From: Oscheius dolichura
Lineage: Eukaryota; Nematoda; Chromadorea; Rhabditida; Rhabditidae
DNA length: 64,000 nt
Direction: 5' to 3'
NCBI GenBank assembly: GCA_932521035.1
Contig: OW051497.1
Coordinates: forward strand, 9,610,001 to 9,674,000
Part shown: in pieces, positions 39,237 through 50,311 of the stretch
Position numbering within the stretch: the first letter of the stretch is position 1
Layout of the letters: every line of letters begins with the position of its first letter
Notes under the pieces: model-generated
Database searches by the model: none
What the model saw: only the letters and a program-made list of their open reading frames with translations
What the model was told of the DNA's origin: nothing
Position numbers and translations under genes: made by a program

Positions 39237-40811
39237 CGTACAGTCCAGGCAATACCTTATCGAGCAAACACGGCGCTATCTGGCCTAGCTGGGCATGAGA
39301 CACCACAGCGGACCACACTGATTCACCTCCGGATGGCAATCCACGCCGACGCACTCTACGACTTCTGACGGGGTTGAAGGCCCTGAATCATTGGAATCAA
39401 TAAGTTTTGTGTAAAGAATTATGAAGAACAGGAGAGAGAGGCGCCGTATCTAACACCGGAGCCGAGGCGTACGACCACGTATCACCTTGAAGACAGGCCC
39501 GGCTGGTCTTAGCCATCGATTTGTTTGATAGGGACGGAGCTCCGTTTATGGGAAAATAGCTTGGGAAAAAACGAGCCGTCGCTACGCGGGGATAGAATTA
39601 CGAATGGGGAAGGATATGAGTAGTGGAGTTGGGCTTGGGGTGGTCAAACACACTAGCCTGGATGGCATGACAAGGGCAACAAGGTGAAAGGAAATGTGGA
39701 CACTCCTCCTCTGGCGGTGGGCGTTATCATATACGTGCTCTTGAACTTCAAAAACTGCGGAACCATTTAATGATCGAGGAAGCGCCGTAGTAACAAACTG
39801 AAGAATTAGCCGGATCTTTTAATTCCGTTAACCTTGTGCTACCCAAGAGTTTTGACAATATTCAAATGAGCGGGTATTGGAAGGTTTTCAGTGTAGAGAA
39901 TTAACTGCATGAGAGGCAATGGTGAACTGATCCCAGACCATTGAAAGACTACAAGACAGTTCCCACAAGACTTCATGAAAGGCGAAACAACGTCAAAGAT
40001 ACAAAGAGGGCTATCCCCCTAAAAAACTAATTCCTTCTCTAAGAAATAATCTGTTTGACCAGGATCCACAGGATGAATAGGTTTTGCGGGAGAGCGAAAA
40101 GCGAAGGGCAAGAGCCGCACCCGACAATACTTCCATTGGTGAACCTATTTCCCCTAGCATAAATGGCTGTAAAAGAGGCCATAGTCAGTTACTCGATACA
40201 GGATACAGGCGGGTTATAGGGAAAGTAAAAGCTCTGGTCAAATCCAAAAGTCAATTCAGATACTGTTTTGAGCAGAAGGAGGGTGCAAGGGCAGCGATCC
40301 ATGTTTACTTCTTTTTTCTGTGCGCCGGTCTTTTCATAAGACACGTGAAGGACTCGCCTCTCGCCATTCTCTAAATGTTAAAAGATTAAACTTAAATATT
40401 GTTAGTAAATATAATTTATTATGGAAAGTGGAACAAGGGGTATTGTGCAAGTGTCGGGATATAGGTCTTGTCAGGAAGGAGGAGGCACAACAAGAAGACG
40501 ACAAGAACACTAGGTGGAAGAGTTGTGTGCAGAGGGTGGACAATATTTACTAAGACGCGAAATCTGCTCCTTTTCTTGGCTCGGCATTTGCTAAACAACT
40601 GCGTCTTGCGGTTCTCGCGGACTGCTTCGACGACTGTCTGATGTTTGCTGGAATAATCTTCTGTTTGGTCATTTTACTTTATTTAAAAGGGGGTGAGATA
40701 TGTCTTTCGAGGGGATAAAGAAGGTCTCTTATCACACCTTGGCAACCCTTCGTGGCATTGGTTCAACCCATTCATTCCTCAGAGAATCCTGAAATTTGGC
40801 TTTAGATACCT
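39237..40811. other. 1.6 kb spacer between the two DSL-like genes
   Basis: Promoter side of DSL-like gene 1 and 3' side of DSL-like gene 2, both on the minus strand. Open frames here (to about 110 codons) overlap or abut the first exon in other frames and lack splice support. Nothing further is seen. Confidence 0.4.
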
Positions 40812-42264
40812 TTAGCGGTAATATACGTCGTCTACGTCGTACTCCAATTGGTACGATCCTCTCGGATCTTCTCTTTGCCTCCTTGTTGGACTACTACGGT
40901 AAGACTGAAAGAGATACGGTACTACTTTCCCTTTCTTCTTTTCTCACAGGGTATGGAGGAGCCTCTCGACTCCTGGCCCTTGTTCTCCTTTCGGATGGTC
41001 TCCTCGATTGGATCACCTCTGTCCTGACCGGCTGCACATAAACCGGGGCTGGTGCAACGGTTTGCCTAAAAAGGTGTTGATCTCTCAATATTGATTGCTC
41101 TGGAGAGACAAATAAGAGGCCGCAACATATCAAAGCGTGCTAATCCTTGCAATACAAACAGAAACTGCGCACGGCTGGCCTAAATGCGCTAAGATGCACA
41201 CATCAGGGCGGTAAAGGGGCATGATAACCATCACGTTCTTACTTATTGTCCTTCCTCATACACAGGAGGATTAACAAGAAGAGAAGAAGGAGGAGTAGAA
41301 TGCCGCTAAGGATCACAAATCCTATCATTAGCCAGAAGTAGAGGTTCTCCTTTCCCTAAGCCTCTTTTATACCAGTTGGCCTCATTTTACCTTATCCACT
41401 GACTTTTCTGGGCACCACGGTGAATCAGTCGAGCTGTAAAAGACAGAGCAGGTTGCATTATTCCAGGCACAGCTGACTAAATGACAATAATTTTCTAGAA
41501 AGTTACTAAATTACCTTGATTTACATAAGGATTATCACAGCATCTCTTTGCGCCCAGTGTGGCGTCATAGTAATAACAGTACTGGTCATTTTTTGTATCT
41601 CGGGTGGGTTCATCACAACGAAGGCCGAATGTATTCGCGCTGTCGCAGCTTCTATCGAAGGAGATTGAGACGGTTCTGAAAACAGTGAAGAACGAAGAAG
41701 TAGCTTACAAGGCATAGGTTGTTGCAGTAGTGGCGATTATACTGCTCGGCCAGGTGTCATTATAGTTGTCTTGGTCCTCAACCCTGAGGACCAAATAGTC
41801 GAAAACTTGAATACCGCGGCATATGAATATTACCGTACCAGAGAGAGTATATGAATTCTATAAGATCTAAATAATAATTCAAAATTCAGTAAGTTACCGC
41901 TGGTGGGGCGGAAAAAGTAACAAGTGTTGTGAAGTTTACCGATCTAACACCCGAATTTGAATAGGAATTATCGCCCATACTTTTCTGATCAATGTACATC
42001 CTTAAAAACTTATTTATAAGAAGAATAAATGTATTACGTGGAAGTTTCTACCCGTGGAAAAAACAGGAATTTGAGCTCTGCCCCATTGGGGCAATCACCC
42101 GGTGAGAATAATGTGGAGATATTCCGACCCGCATCGATAACGACATTACTGACTCGATAGATCACATTTGCCTGAAAGTAACACATGTTTAATAAGAAGA
42201 TCTGGTAATTATCTCCCACCTGTGCATGCACAATAACAATGGTAAGCAATGTACTAAGTCGCAT
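40812..42264 (-). CDS. DSL-like type I membrane protein 2
   Basis: Predicted surface protein of about 332 residues in nine phase-matched exons, neighbour and probable distant paralogue of the gene at 35620-39236. Signal peptide (MRLSTLLTIVIVHAQ), an extracellular beta-rich domain, then LTVSISFDRSC and a cysteine series C-9-C-12-C-11-CC, which resembles the DSL module but lacks the third cysteine (Pro-Thr in its place). A second small Cys cluster precedes one transmembrane helix (FWLMIGFVILSGILLLLLFL). The tail is Arg/Ser/Pro-rich and ends in an acidic, Tyr-rich DVDDVYYR. Same layout as gene 1: no EGF repeats, one helix, short tail. It is transcribed away from the KIAA0930-like gene, sharing a spacer of about 1.1 kb. 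Ligand activity for a Notch receptor is only a hypothesis. Confidence 0.6.
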
Positions 42265-43345
42265 GGACGTACGGCGCAGCTGGTGCTGATAACAGTTATT
42301 TGCCTACATTCAGCTTGTTGAAATATGGCGTCTTCAGGATAAGGAGGAAACTGTTTTGGCGGAGCATGACTAATGAAGATTTACAGGGGCCCTTTCTTTA
42401 ACAAGATAACACTTTTCCGGGTTTAATCCCCTTATGATCGGTCACATGGGAATAGAGTAAATTGGCTTCAGATTTCGAACACACTACTGCCTCGGGTCAT
42501 TTCCCTATTGTCTTGTCAGCTTGACGGGTGTCGGGATTAGCTCGTAAAGGCTCTGTGACAGACATTTTCTAGCCCATAACATGGCTGTCTTTGGTTTGGT
42601 TAGGCAGCTGTCATTCCATCCCATGCTGGGAACCCATTACGCTTCGCTCCGTCTTGGAGTCATCCTCGATTCAAAAAGTGGTGGGATATAAATTTGTAGA
42701 CATCCGTCAAACTGTCACCACTGCTTGAACCATCAATTACCATTGCGCGAGCCCAATTTAAGAAGAAAATAATAAGGTGATCCAGTTTCTATGGCAAACT
42801 AAACATTAAAAAGCTAAACTTTTCATTTCAAGCCTTCTTTATTGTTTTTACTGAATGATTATTATTTCAAAGCATGAAAATTAATATTTTTTGAACCACG
42901 GATAAGAATTTTATTAAATTCCGCTCATCCAAACCTATCCCCTTCATTTCTACACATTTTATTTGGTATTATGACACCAAAAATAATTATTTAACTTCCA
43001 GTTTCCAATTAAAACTGCTTTGTAACTGTTTAACGAGTGAGAAATGGGCAGCTCGGTAGAGCGGGTCCCGCCACGACTCCTTCCTAATGTAGCGAAAGCG
43101 CTGGGCAGAAGCTCATCCTCGAAAATCAATTTCAACGGTTCAATTTGAATTTCCGTTATGCTTTACGCTTTCAATTTTGCCTATAATATTCAGAAGCGAA
43201 TATTTTATCGAAGCCAGCTTTCCTTGGAGACAAAAGCCCCCCTTTCTCGTCCTAAAATATGTGACGTACCTAATTATTCTTTCTTTTATGAATATCCTCG
43301 TATTTTTCCGTTTAATATTCAGTTTTCTTTCCAGGATGTGTTGAT
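42265..43345. other. divergent promoter region
   Basis: About 1.1 kb between the starts of the minus-strand DSL-like gene 2 and the plus-strand KIAA0930-like gene. AT-rich (notably 42780-43030), with no coding exon that I can support. It probably carries both promoters. Confidence 0.45.
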
Positions 43346-45115
43346 ATGTATAATTCTACAATTCGTGACCTTGTGACGCCGAAGAACTGCAATTATGAAG
43401 CAGGAACAAGCTCAGGTATGGCTTTATTCCGATCGCTTTTTGAAATGGGCATTTTAGCTCAGCCCATTCCGGTTCATTCCAGTTCGTCGGAGAAGAATAA
43501 ATGCCAGTGCGTGGGTCTGTTGTTGAGAAGAGTCACTGCTCTACGCAAGGATTCCGCAACAAACGGTAAGGAAACAATCCGTCTCCCTGTTTAATGCCAT
43601 TTTTAGATGGTGATTTCGCCATCGTCAATAACAATGAAGTCCAATGGGCTCGTCTTTTTATGGAATTTATTCTAGGAACGATTCATTGTAAAGCAGCTAA
43701 ATGTCAAGGTAATATTTCTTCATTTCTCTTTAAACCATTACTTGAGCCCATTCCGATGATATGATCTGGTATGTCCATCACTCTAAAATCATGAACAATT
43801 CCTTTTATGTGGGACAAAATGTGAGCTTATTATCTTTCCTAGTTATTCTGTTCAGCAAGCCAATTTGTTACAAGTCTTCCGTCGGCAGAGCAAGAATCAA
43901 CCAGCTCCTTGTGATCCTGCCTATAATTGGGAAGAGACCGTCTGTTTGAATGTTATCCTCCAGCAACTAGACTTCTTCGTCACCTGTGCCATTTGCACGA
44001 AGACTTCCCCTCATAATCTTCAAATTATAAAGAAAAATTGCCAACGGGTAAAGACTTTTTTAAATTTAATTTATGTTCTCTCCTTTTTAGGTGTACCCCT
44101 CTCCAAGTCGCCGCCGTATGGATAGCAAAGGAGAAGCCGAAGAGATCACATATCCCAAGCTGTACTTTGCGATTGATGGATTTGAAGAGGTAGAAGCTCT
44201 CTCATTTTATGTTAATTTTTTAATTAAGGTCTTTAACGACGTTATCGTACGGGATGGAGAGTGTGTCTGTGTTGAATTAGTCGCTAGGGACAGATCCAAG
44301 TCTCGCGAAGCTGTCATTTTCCTTGGTTCAATTCGCTACGAAGTTCTTAAACGTGTATACGACTCGAAGGCATCTGCTACATGGACCTGGGCTCAGAAAC
44401 TGATGAAACCCGGTGGACGACGACAAGAATTTGTTCGGATGCGTGGCCCTCAAGGAAAGGTTAGCATTAATATATTGTTCTTGTTATTGAAGCCGATAAT
44501 TTCAGGGTTACGCGGAAATGGCAATCGCCCGAGTCCCCAATTGTGGTTATGAGACACCCTTGACGGAGAATCCAATTGATTTCTCTGAATTTGCCGATAT
44601 GGACAACACCCTCCGGTCAAGACGGATGTCAGAGACGAATCTCGCCGGACCTCAGCTCTACACCCGGCCATCCGTGACAACTCCCGGGCCAGCGGTATTT
44701 ATTTATTGTGATACCCACCCAATTCTTGTTTTAGAGCGCACGTGGGCGACGATGGCAGAGTGAGGCTGACACAGTCAACCAGTATCCCGAAGTTGAAGGA
44801 AATAACATCGACGACGGTAAGGGTTGACGTTTTCTGTATCTTGTTTTTCAGAGTTCGAAGAAGGTGCGTTGTCTAGACTTTGGGGTGTTCGTGGGTTTGG
44901 CCAAGCCTGGCATTGGTTGAGGGAGAAGAAGAGGGCAGAATGCACTCCTTTGAATGCTTACCTTACATATGTCACATTGCCATGGGCCAGCATTTTGAAT
45001 GGTATTTCCATTTTCTGTTTTTATACACGAACTTCTTTTAGATCTGCTCAGAGACGCTCCCAGAGCTCCTATCCTCACATTTGAATTCGATTCAGAGCCC
45101 CAGATGAGAGAATGA
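43346..45115 (+). CDS. KIAA0930-family conserved protein
   Basis: Homologue of the animal KIAA0930 family, cytosolic proteins of unknown function. The match is clear over the core: WEETVCLNVILQQLDF, VTCAICTK, RRMDSKGEAEEITYPK, GSIRYEVLKRVYD, EFVRMRGPQGKGYAEM and, near the C-terminus, AYLTYVTLPW. The middle Ser-rich segment is poorly conserved, as in other members. About ten exons. The chosen ATG (43346) follows a TTTCCAG acceptor by 11 bases; an earlier ATG opens only a two-codon frame. Two tiny introns, 43416-43457 (42 bases) and 44190-44228 (39 bases), are multiples of three without stops, so retention would insert 14 or 13 residues; homology argues that at least the second is removed. A polyadenylation signal AATAAA lies at 45272. 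Confidence 0.88.
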
Positions 45116-45271
45116 CCTCCATGAATCTCAAGCCCAAGCTATACTTGTGGTCTATCTGTATCTAGCTATTGTTGTATGTTGTTTAGGTATTTTCTGTACA
45201 GCTGTTGCGCACTTCTTAAAATATGATCTCTGTTCTGCACATATTCTATCAACTGCACTTTCCACATTATT

Positions 45272-45277
45272 AATAAA
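45272..45277 (+). terminator. poly(A) signal of the KIAA0930-like gene
   Basis: AATAAA 157 bases after the stop codon on the same strand, in an AT-rich context. This is the best cleavage signal before the tRNA pair. Confidence 0.55.
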
Positions 45278-45565
45278 ATTGTTCACATTCTTAAACAGAT
45301 TCCATGTTGAATAATCGAAATTAATCCAGGAAAGCTCATAGTCACCATGGCGACACGATGTGGAAATGCCGAAAAACTGGTCCTCTTGACTAGGTGATAC
45401 GCTTTAGGCTTACTAAAGACTCGTATTCTGGTTTAATAAAGGTTCATCGTTCTTAAAACCAAGCGTATCGCCGCCAGCTGGCATCGAACTGGTAGTTATC
45501 GATCGACGCACACACAGCTGTTCGCGTGGAGGTTGTGCACGAGCGAGTGGTCGCTTTCCTCCAGC

Positions 45566-45637
45566 GGCCAAATGGTCTAGGGGTATGATTCTCGCTTCGG
45601 GTGCGAGAGGTCCCGGGTTCAATTCCCGGTTTGGCCC
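45566..45637 (+). tRNA. tRNA-Pro, anticodon CGG
   Basis: A 72-base cloverleaf. Acceptor stem GGCCAAA pairs with TTTGGCC; the D arm contains GGTCTAGGGGTATGAT; anticodon stem CTCGC/GCGAG encloses loop TTCGGGT, anticodon CGG reading CCG proline codons. The T arm has the standard GGTTCAATTCC box B. No intron; the CCA end is not encoded, as expected in a eukaryote. Confidence 0.95.
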
Positions 45638-45880
45638 ACAATTTTTGCTTTTATTTTGAGAGTAGGATACTTCATAGAAAGTCATTTTTTTATCAGAGCT
45701 TTTTGGTATTTTCTAAGAAAAACATCCGGAAAGCAGTTGAGTGATCAAATGTGACTGTTTAATCGAAAGAAAAAGGCCGAAAGCTCCTATCAGTAGAAAA
45801 AGCAGGCAGTTCAGTATTTTGTTAACTATTGGAAACATAATAAACCCCTCATGTTCCCTTTCCCAAAAGACAAAAGATCT

Positions 45881-45952
45881 GGGCCAAACCGGGAATTGAA
45901 CCCGGGACCTCTCGCACCCGAAGCGAGAATCATACCCCTAGACCATTTGGCC
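45881..45952 (-). tRNA. tRNA-Pro, anticodon CGG (inverted copy)
   Basis: Identical over all 72 bases to the tRNA at 45566-45637, on the opposite strand, with the same acceptor stem, CGG anticodon and box B. The two copies face each other across a 243-base spacer, forming an inverted repeat. The five bases before each copy (CCAGC and ATCAGC) are also alike. Confidence 0.95.
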
Positions 45953-47177
45953 GCTGATTCACAGCAGCTGATCAGCCAAAGCCTTTCTTCGTGTCATTCA
46001 AAGACATTACAACTTGTTAGTTTTAATGTATCACGGTATTCATATGATACTTACATTAGTAAATAGCGAGTAAGAATATATTTAGTTAGCATAGCAAAAT
46101 ACAACAGTTAGCATAGCAAAATATGTACCTTTGAGTGTTTCGGCAACACAGGCAATGTTGGTTTGCACTTTCAGTTGCTCCAACGGCAGGTATGAGAAAA
46201 CTTGGTAGCTCAGGGAGTTTTACTCCAACCTTCCTGTTGATAAGTTTTATTACATTGAAGTGACAGCTATCTGATGGCGTACAAGACAACATCTCTCTCC
46301 CCAAATGTCTCACGACAGGACCACTGAAAAGAGAACGTGTCTTTCGATGGAATGCCTCGATAAAAGGCCTTAAAAATAGCTAGTAAAAAACAACAGCTTA
46401 GAATTCGATTATATGGGAGAAAAGCTATTAAAGAGTGAAAAATTCCACTCTTTATTACTTAACGGGGCTTGGTAATTAATGACTGTTGTTAGCCATCAAG
46501 GGAAAGCACTAGAAATGGTCATGTTCAAGCCGAAAAACACGAAACAGTGAAGTTCAATTGTAATTGATGCTTATTCGATGGACAAGCCGAAAATAGCGTC
46601 AGTGCCAGGAAGAGAATTCGTTGTGACAACTAGATGTATTAATAAGAATTTTTTTCATAGTTACCTCCCCATTCCTCCTTATTATTTATGTTGTTTTGCC
46701 ATTGTATTTTGTGTCAGTTGATCGACATTGGTTATTGGCTTCCGCCTAGAGTTCAAGGAACCATTTTTATGTTCTTTGAAGGTGACTGATACCTGGGGTT
46801 GTCTCTACCCAGTCGTTTCACTACTTTACAATACGGCCCCTGTCTCATTTATCACAAATTTCATTCAGTTAGACCTTTTTTGACTTGGTGAAATTCTAAC
46901 AACTCGGCGGAGATTGTCAGCGATATTTCCTGCCCTTGAAATTGGCGGGAGAGGCTTCACCAGTTGAAACTTTGACTGTCATTTCGGGTCAAGGTCGGTT
47001 GCAGAATGTGACTGTCTCATAATTTGACCCGCTTCAATTTTTATGAACATTCCCCAGAAGGAATAGATCACCTTTTTGTTTTCCTACCTTCCTCAGGCCG
47101 TCAGTTTCAGTCTTGTGACTTATATTTCGACCAGGGCTAGTATATTCTTGTACTTCTGTCTTTCAGAATAAGGAAAT
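45953..47177. other. spacer upstream of the VWA gene
   Basis: No exon supported. A direct repeat of TTAGCATAGCAAAATA occurs at 46085-46125. The right end, close to 47160, has a CTTTCAG acceptor 11 bases before the next ATG, consistent with trans-splicing of the VWA gene. Confidence 0.4.
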
Positions 47178-49929
47178 ATGATACGCCTCCTCATTACGTC
47201 GTTATTGTTTTCTACACAGGTGGGTGGAGTTCTTATTATCTTATACTAGTTCAAAACCTATTTTTGAAACATCTTATGTTATAATTAACAAGTAAACATA
47301 AAATTACAGGTCTCTTGTGACTATCCAGAAGTAGTCGGGCAATATGTGGCCCCACCTGGATTACCACCAGCCATGGCACCATATGATCATGATTTCAAGG
47401 AACAACTACAGGTTGGTAGGCTCGAAAATTGATAGGATATCGAACAGGGGGACTATAATGATGTCCTCTCAACTACAGTATCCTCTGTAGACTATGAAGA
47501 AGAGATTGAAAGGCCAGAAGGAGGGGGAGTGCAGGCGCCAAGTGTTGAAGAAAACGATGATCGGGGATCGGGATTAGGAGTAGACGCCTTCCAAGGGCTT
47601 AGTTCTGGAGAAGAGTTTGAGAACTCAGGAGGGGAACCTAATGCGGCAGAATCTTCTGGAGAGGAGGCATCAGGAGAGATGGCAATAGATGGAACGGAAG
47701 TGGGATCTCCTCACAGCCTAGAAACATCAGGAGAAAGCTCGGAAAATGACACATTTCTGCTAATAGAAGCCTCCGGAGAAATGCCAGAGGTAGAAGCAGG
47801 CACCAAGAAGGTGAACGCACCGTTTAGAAACGCTCATAATACACACACAACCACACAAAAAGGTTACACTTGCTACTAGAAATGATTGCAGTGATTGTAT
47901 TTACACATAGAGCATGCTTCCTTTAGATTTTCACAGTCTAAGATTTCTTTTTTAGGGAGAAGGAATGCTCATCCATGACATAATGAACGACATGGCACAG
48001 GTAGCTCAATCTTCAGGAATAGGTGGGGATATCGTTTTGTTGACGGCCCACGAATATCCTTCAGCGTGTCCTGCCGATGTCTTGTTCATCATTGACTCAA
48101 CTTCCTCCGTCAAGGGAGTCTTTGAATTGTATAAGGAATACGTGACCAAGGTTGCCATTCCCACTGACCCATAAAGATTGTCATCTCTGTTTCAGGTAAT
48201 TGAAGGATTGACTGTTTCCGCCGACCAAGACCATATCGGAGTGATATTGTTCAGTGGTCCCAAAATTCATCGTGAGAAGATCAAATTGGGCAAGATCAAC
48301 AATCCGGGAAAGCTCCTTGATGCCGTAAAAAGTTAATTATAATCATGCCCTTTTAAGTAACATTCTTTTCAAGGTCTACCTTTCTTATCTGGGATCACAG
48401 CGACCGGGGCCGCTTTGAATTTTGCGACGAGTTCATTGGCCAGTCGAAGAAAGGGCGTACCAACAGTCGTGGCCGTCCTGACTGACGGATTCAGGTTGGC
48501 ATAACTTGAATTACAATGGGGTCAATATCAAAGTTCAGTTATGATCTGACTGCTGCCGCTGCTGAGCATATGAGGAATCTGGAAGGGGTCAGCGTTTATA
48601 CCGTTTCTTTTGGTTCTCCTCGAGTCGAGTAAGCAACTGGAAATATCTTATGGTTGGCCTTACAGGAAAGAATTGGTTGGTATTGCCGGAGACAAGAAGA
48701 GATTCCTAAAGGGGGAGACCTCCTATGCCCAACTCGTGAATATTATTAAAAATTGCCCAGGAAGGGCGACTGCACTTCCAGTAGGATAAAGTTGAAGTGC
48801 AGTTCAATAGCTACTTTAGAAACTGGAAACAGCTACAGTTAAATACATCGACACCGCGACAGACAGTTCTGGGAGGAACTTGATTCCCAATCCAGTGCTC
48901 GGAAACAAAGGTTTCAAACATTTCGACGATAAGAATGGCACAGGTAACTCTTTTTTCTCCCTTGACCCGTTCGCTTCCAGATGCCAATGTTGTACGCCCT
49001 CCTGTCACCAGTCAAAACATCACAATAGGTAACCGGGCCCTATACTAATAATAAATGACCCCCGTTTTCAGAAGAAGATCGCCGTGCAGATGCCCCCGGT
49101 TCATTAGATTCTTTGCCCTTTGACAAATAGCCCAATTTAGAGTCATCTTGCCAAAACGACATTGTAATGGTTTTCGACGCCTCCGGATCGGCCAAAAGCA
49201 ATTTCACGCAACAATTGGAATTGGCAAGCGAGATAGTGGATAAGTTTGCCGTTGGTGAAAACGCCACTCAGGTGATTTTGATGCTTCCGAAGTAATACGA
49301 CTTCTTTAGTTTGCCGCTATTAAATACTCCGGGAAGACAAAATGCCGGGTGCTGTTCAACTTCACGTAATTTCTTCTGGTTTCTATATAGATGTCATTCT
49401 TTTCCAGGCAATACTATAATAAAACAGACATACAGAAGAAGATTAAAAGCGCCACCTTCAGCAGTGGAATTACCGCCACTAATGAGGCCCTGATGAAGGC
49501 CGTAAACTTATTCAAGGTTTGGAAAGCATAGCAGGTACTCGGGGTAATATGCCTTTTTCAGGGACCAGGTGCAAGGAAAGGCGAAGCCAAGCCGATTCTT
49601 ATCCTTTTCACAGATGGATTTAGTTCTGAAAGCCCGTTGAAAGGTAGAGTAACCAATTGAAAGAATGACAGAATTTCAGGCGCAACTTACCTTCATCATT
49701 TGGGAGTGACAGTATTCGTTATTGGGATTGGAGACAAGCCGGAACATCTGTACATGGAAGAGTTAAATGTGAGCTACTTTAGGGGATAAAAAAGCCGTTG
49801 AGTTGGGTAACTGAAAACCGTATCCCCCTTCAGATGATTGCATCCGACACGCACCACGTTTACCTTCTCTCCGCCTTTGATAAATTTTTGGTCGATCTAG
49901 AACTCATTGGAAGAAACTGTACAGTCTAA
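47178..49929 (+). CDS. secreted double von Willebrand factor A protein with Ser-Gly-Glu region
   Basis: Extracellular matrix-type protein. Signal peptide (MIRLLITSLLFSTQ) after a CTTTCAG acceptor, then an acidic region of about 140 residues with at least six Ser-Gly sites in acidic context (SSGEE, NSGGE, ASGEM, TSGES), the pattern used for chondroitin attachment in worm proteoglycans. Two VWA domains follow. The first has FIIDSTSSV as a slightly altered MIDAS (Thr where Ser is usual) and VLTDGF; the second has FDASGSAKS and LFTDGFSSES, a complete DxSxS plus TDG. It ends shortly after a final Cys. About 16 short exons; the end of the acidic exon is placed at a phase-consistent GTGAAC donor. 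VWA domains with intact MIDAS bind metal and usually protein ligands. The plus-strand neighbours are also secreted. Confidence 0.82.
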
Positions 49930-50276
49930 TGATGAAAGAACAACCAGCTACCTCGATTGTTTGTGATCTTTTCTGCCATATCTCACTTCCTCTTTCTTTC
50001 TCTCTTAGAGATAAATAAATATATGAAAATTTTTAGAAACCAAAAGTAAGACCTTCCGTTTGACTGATGACAGTGAGCTCGTGGAACGCGGAATGTCCTG
50101 TTCTAAGTTCAGCGTTCCTTTTATTTGTCGCCAACGTGGAAATTGTTCTGATCCCCATTGCAACAGCGGTGGAACACGCAGGAGGGGGAGGGAGCTGAAA
50201 GGCAACAGAGCGCCAGTGATAGTTCAGAAAACAGTGCAACCTTTGACAGCTGGATAAAGCTTTTTTCAAACGAACA
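49930..50276. other. spacer between VWA and mucin genes
   Basis: Contains an AATAAA poly(A) signal at 50014-50019 for the VWA gene and, at its right end, the TATA box of the mucin gene. No exon seen. Confidence 0.5.
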
Positions 50277-50284
50277 TATAAAAG
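50277..50284 (+). promoter_or_regulatory. TATA box of the mucin/ShKT gene
   Basis: TATAAAAG 35 bases before the ATG at 50312, with no splice acceptor in between. Same octamer as in the three orphan genes downstream, suggesting ordinary TATA-driven start sites rather than trans-splicing. Confidence 0.6.
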
Positions 50285-50311
50285 TTGGCCAGAGATGAGA
50301 CCGGACGCAAA

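Noticed and set aside
49931-50269. Minus- and plus-strand frames of 65-78 codons between the VWA and mucin genes
   Set aside because: They lie in the 3' flank and promoter with no splice sites or motif; the VWA stop and the mucin TATA box explain the region.
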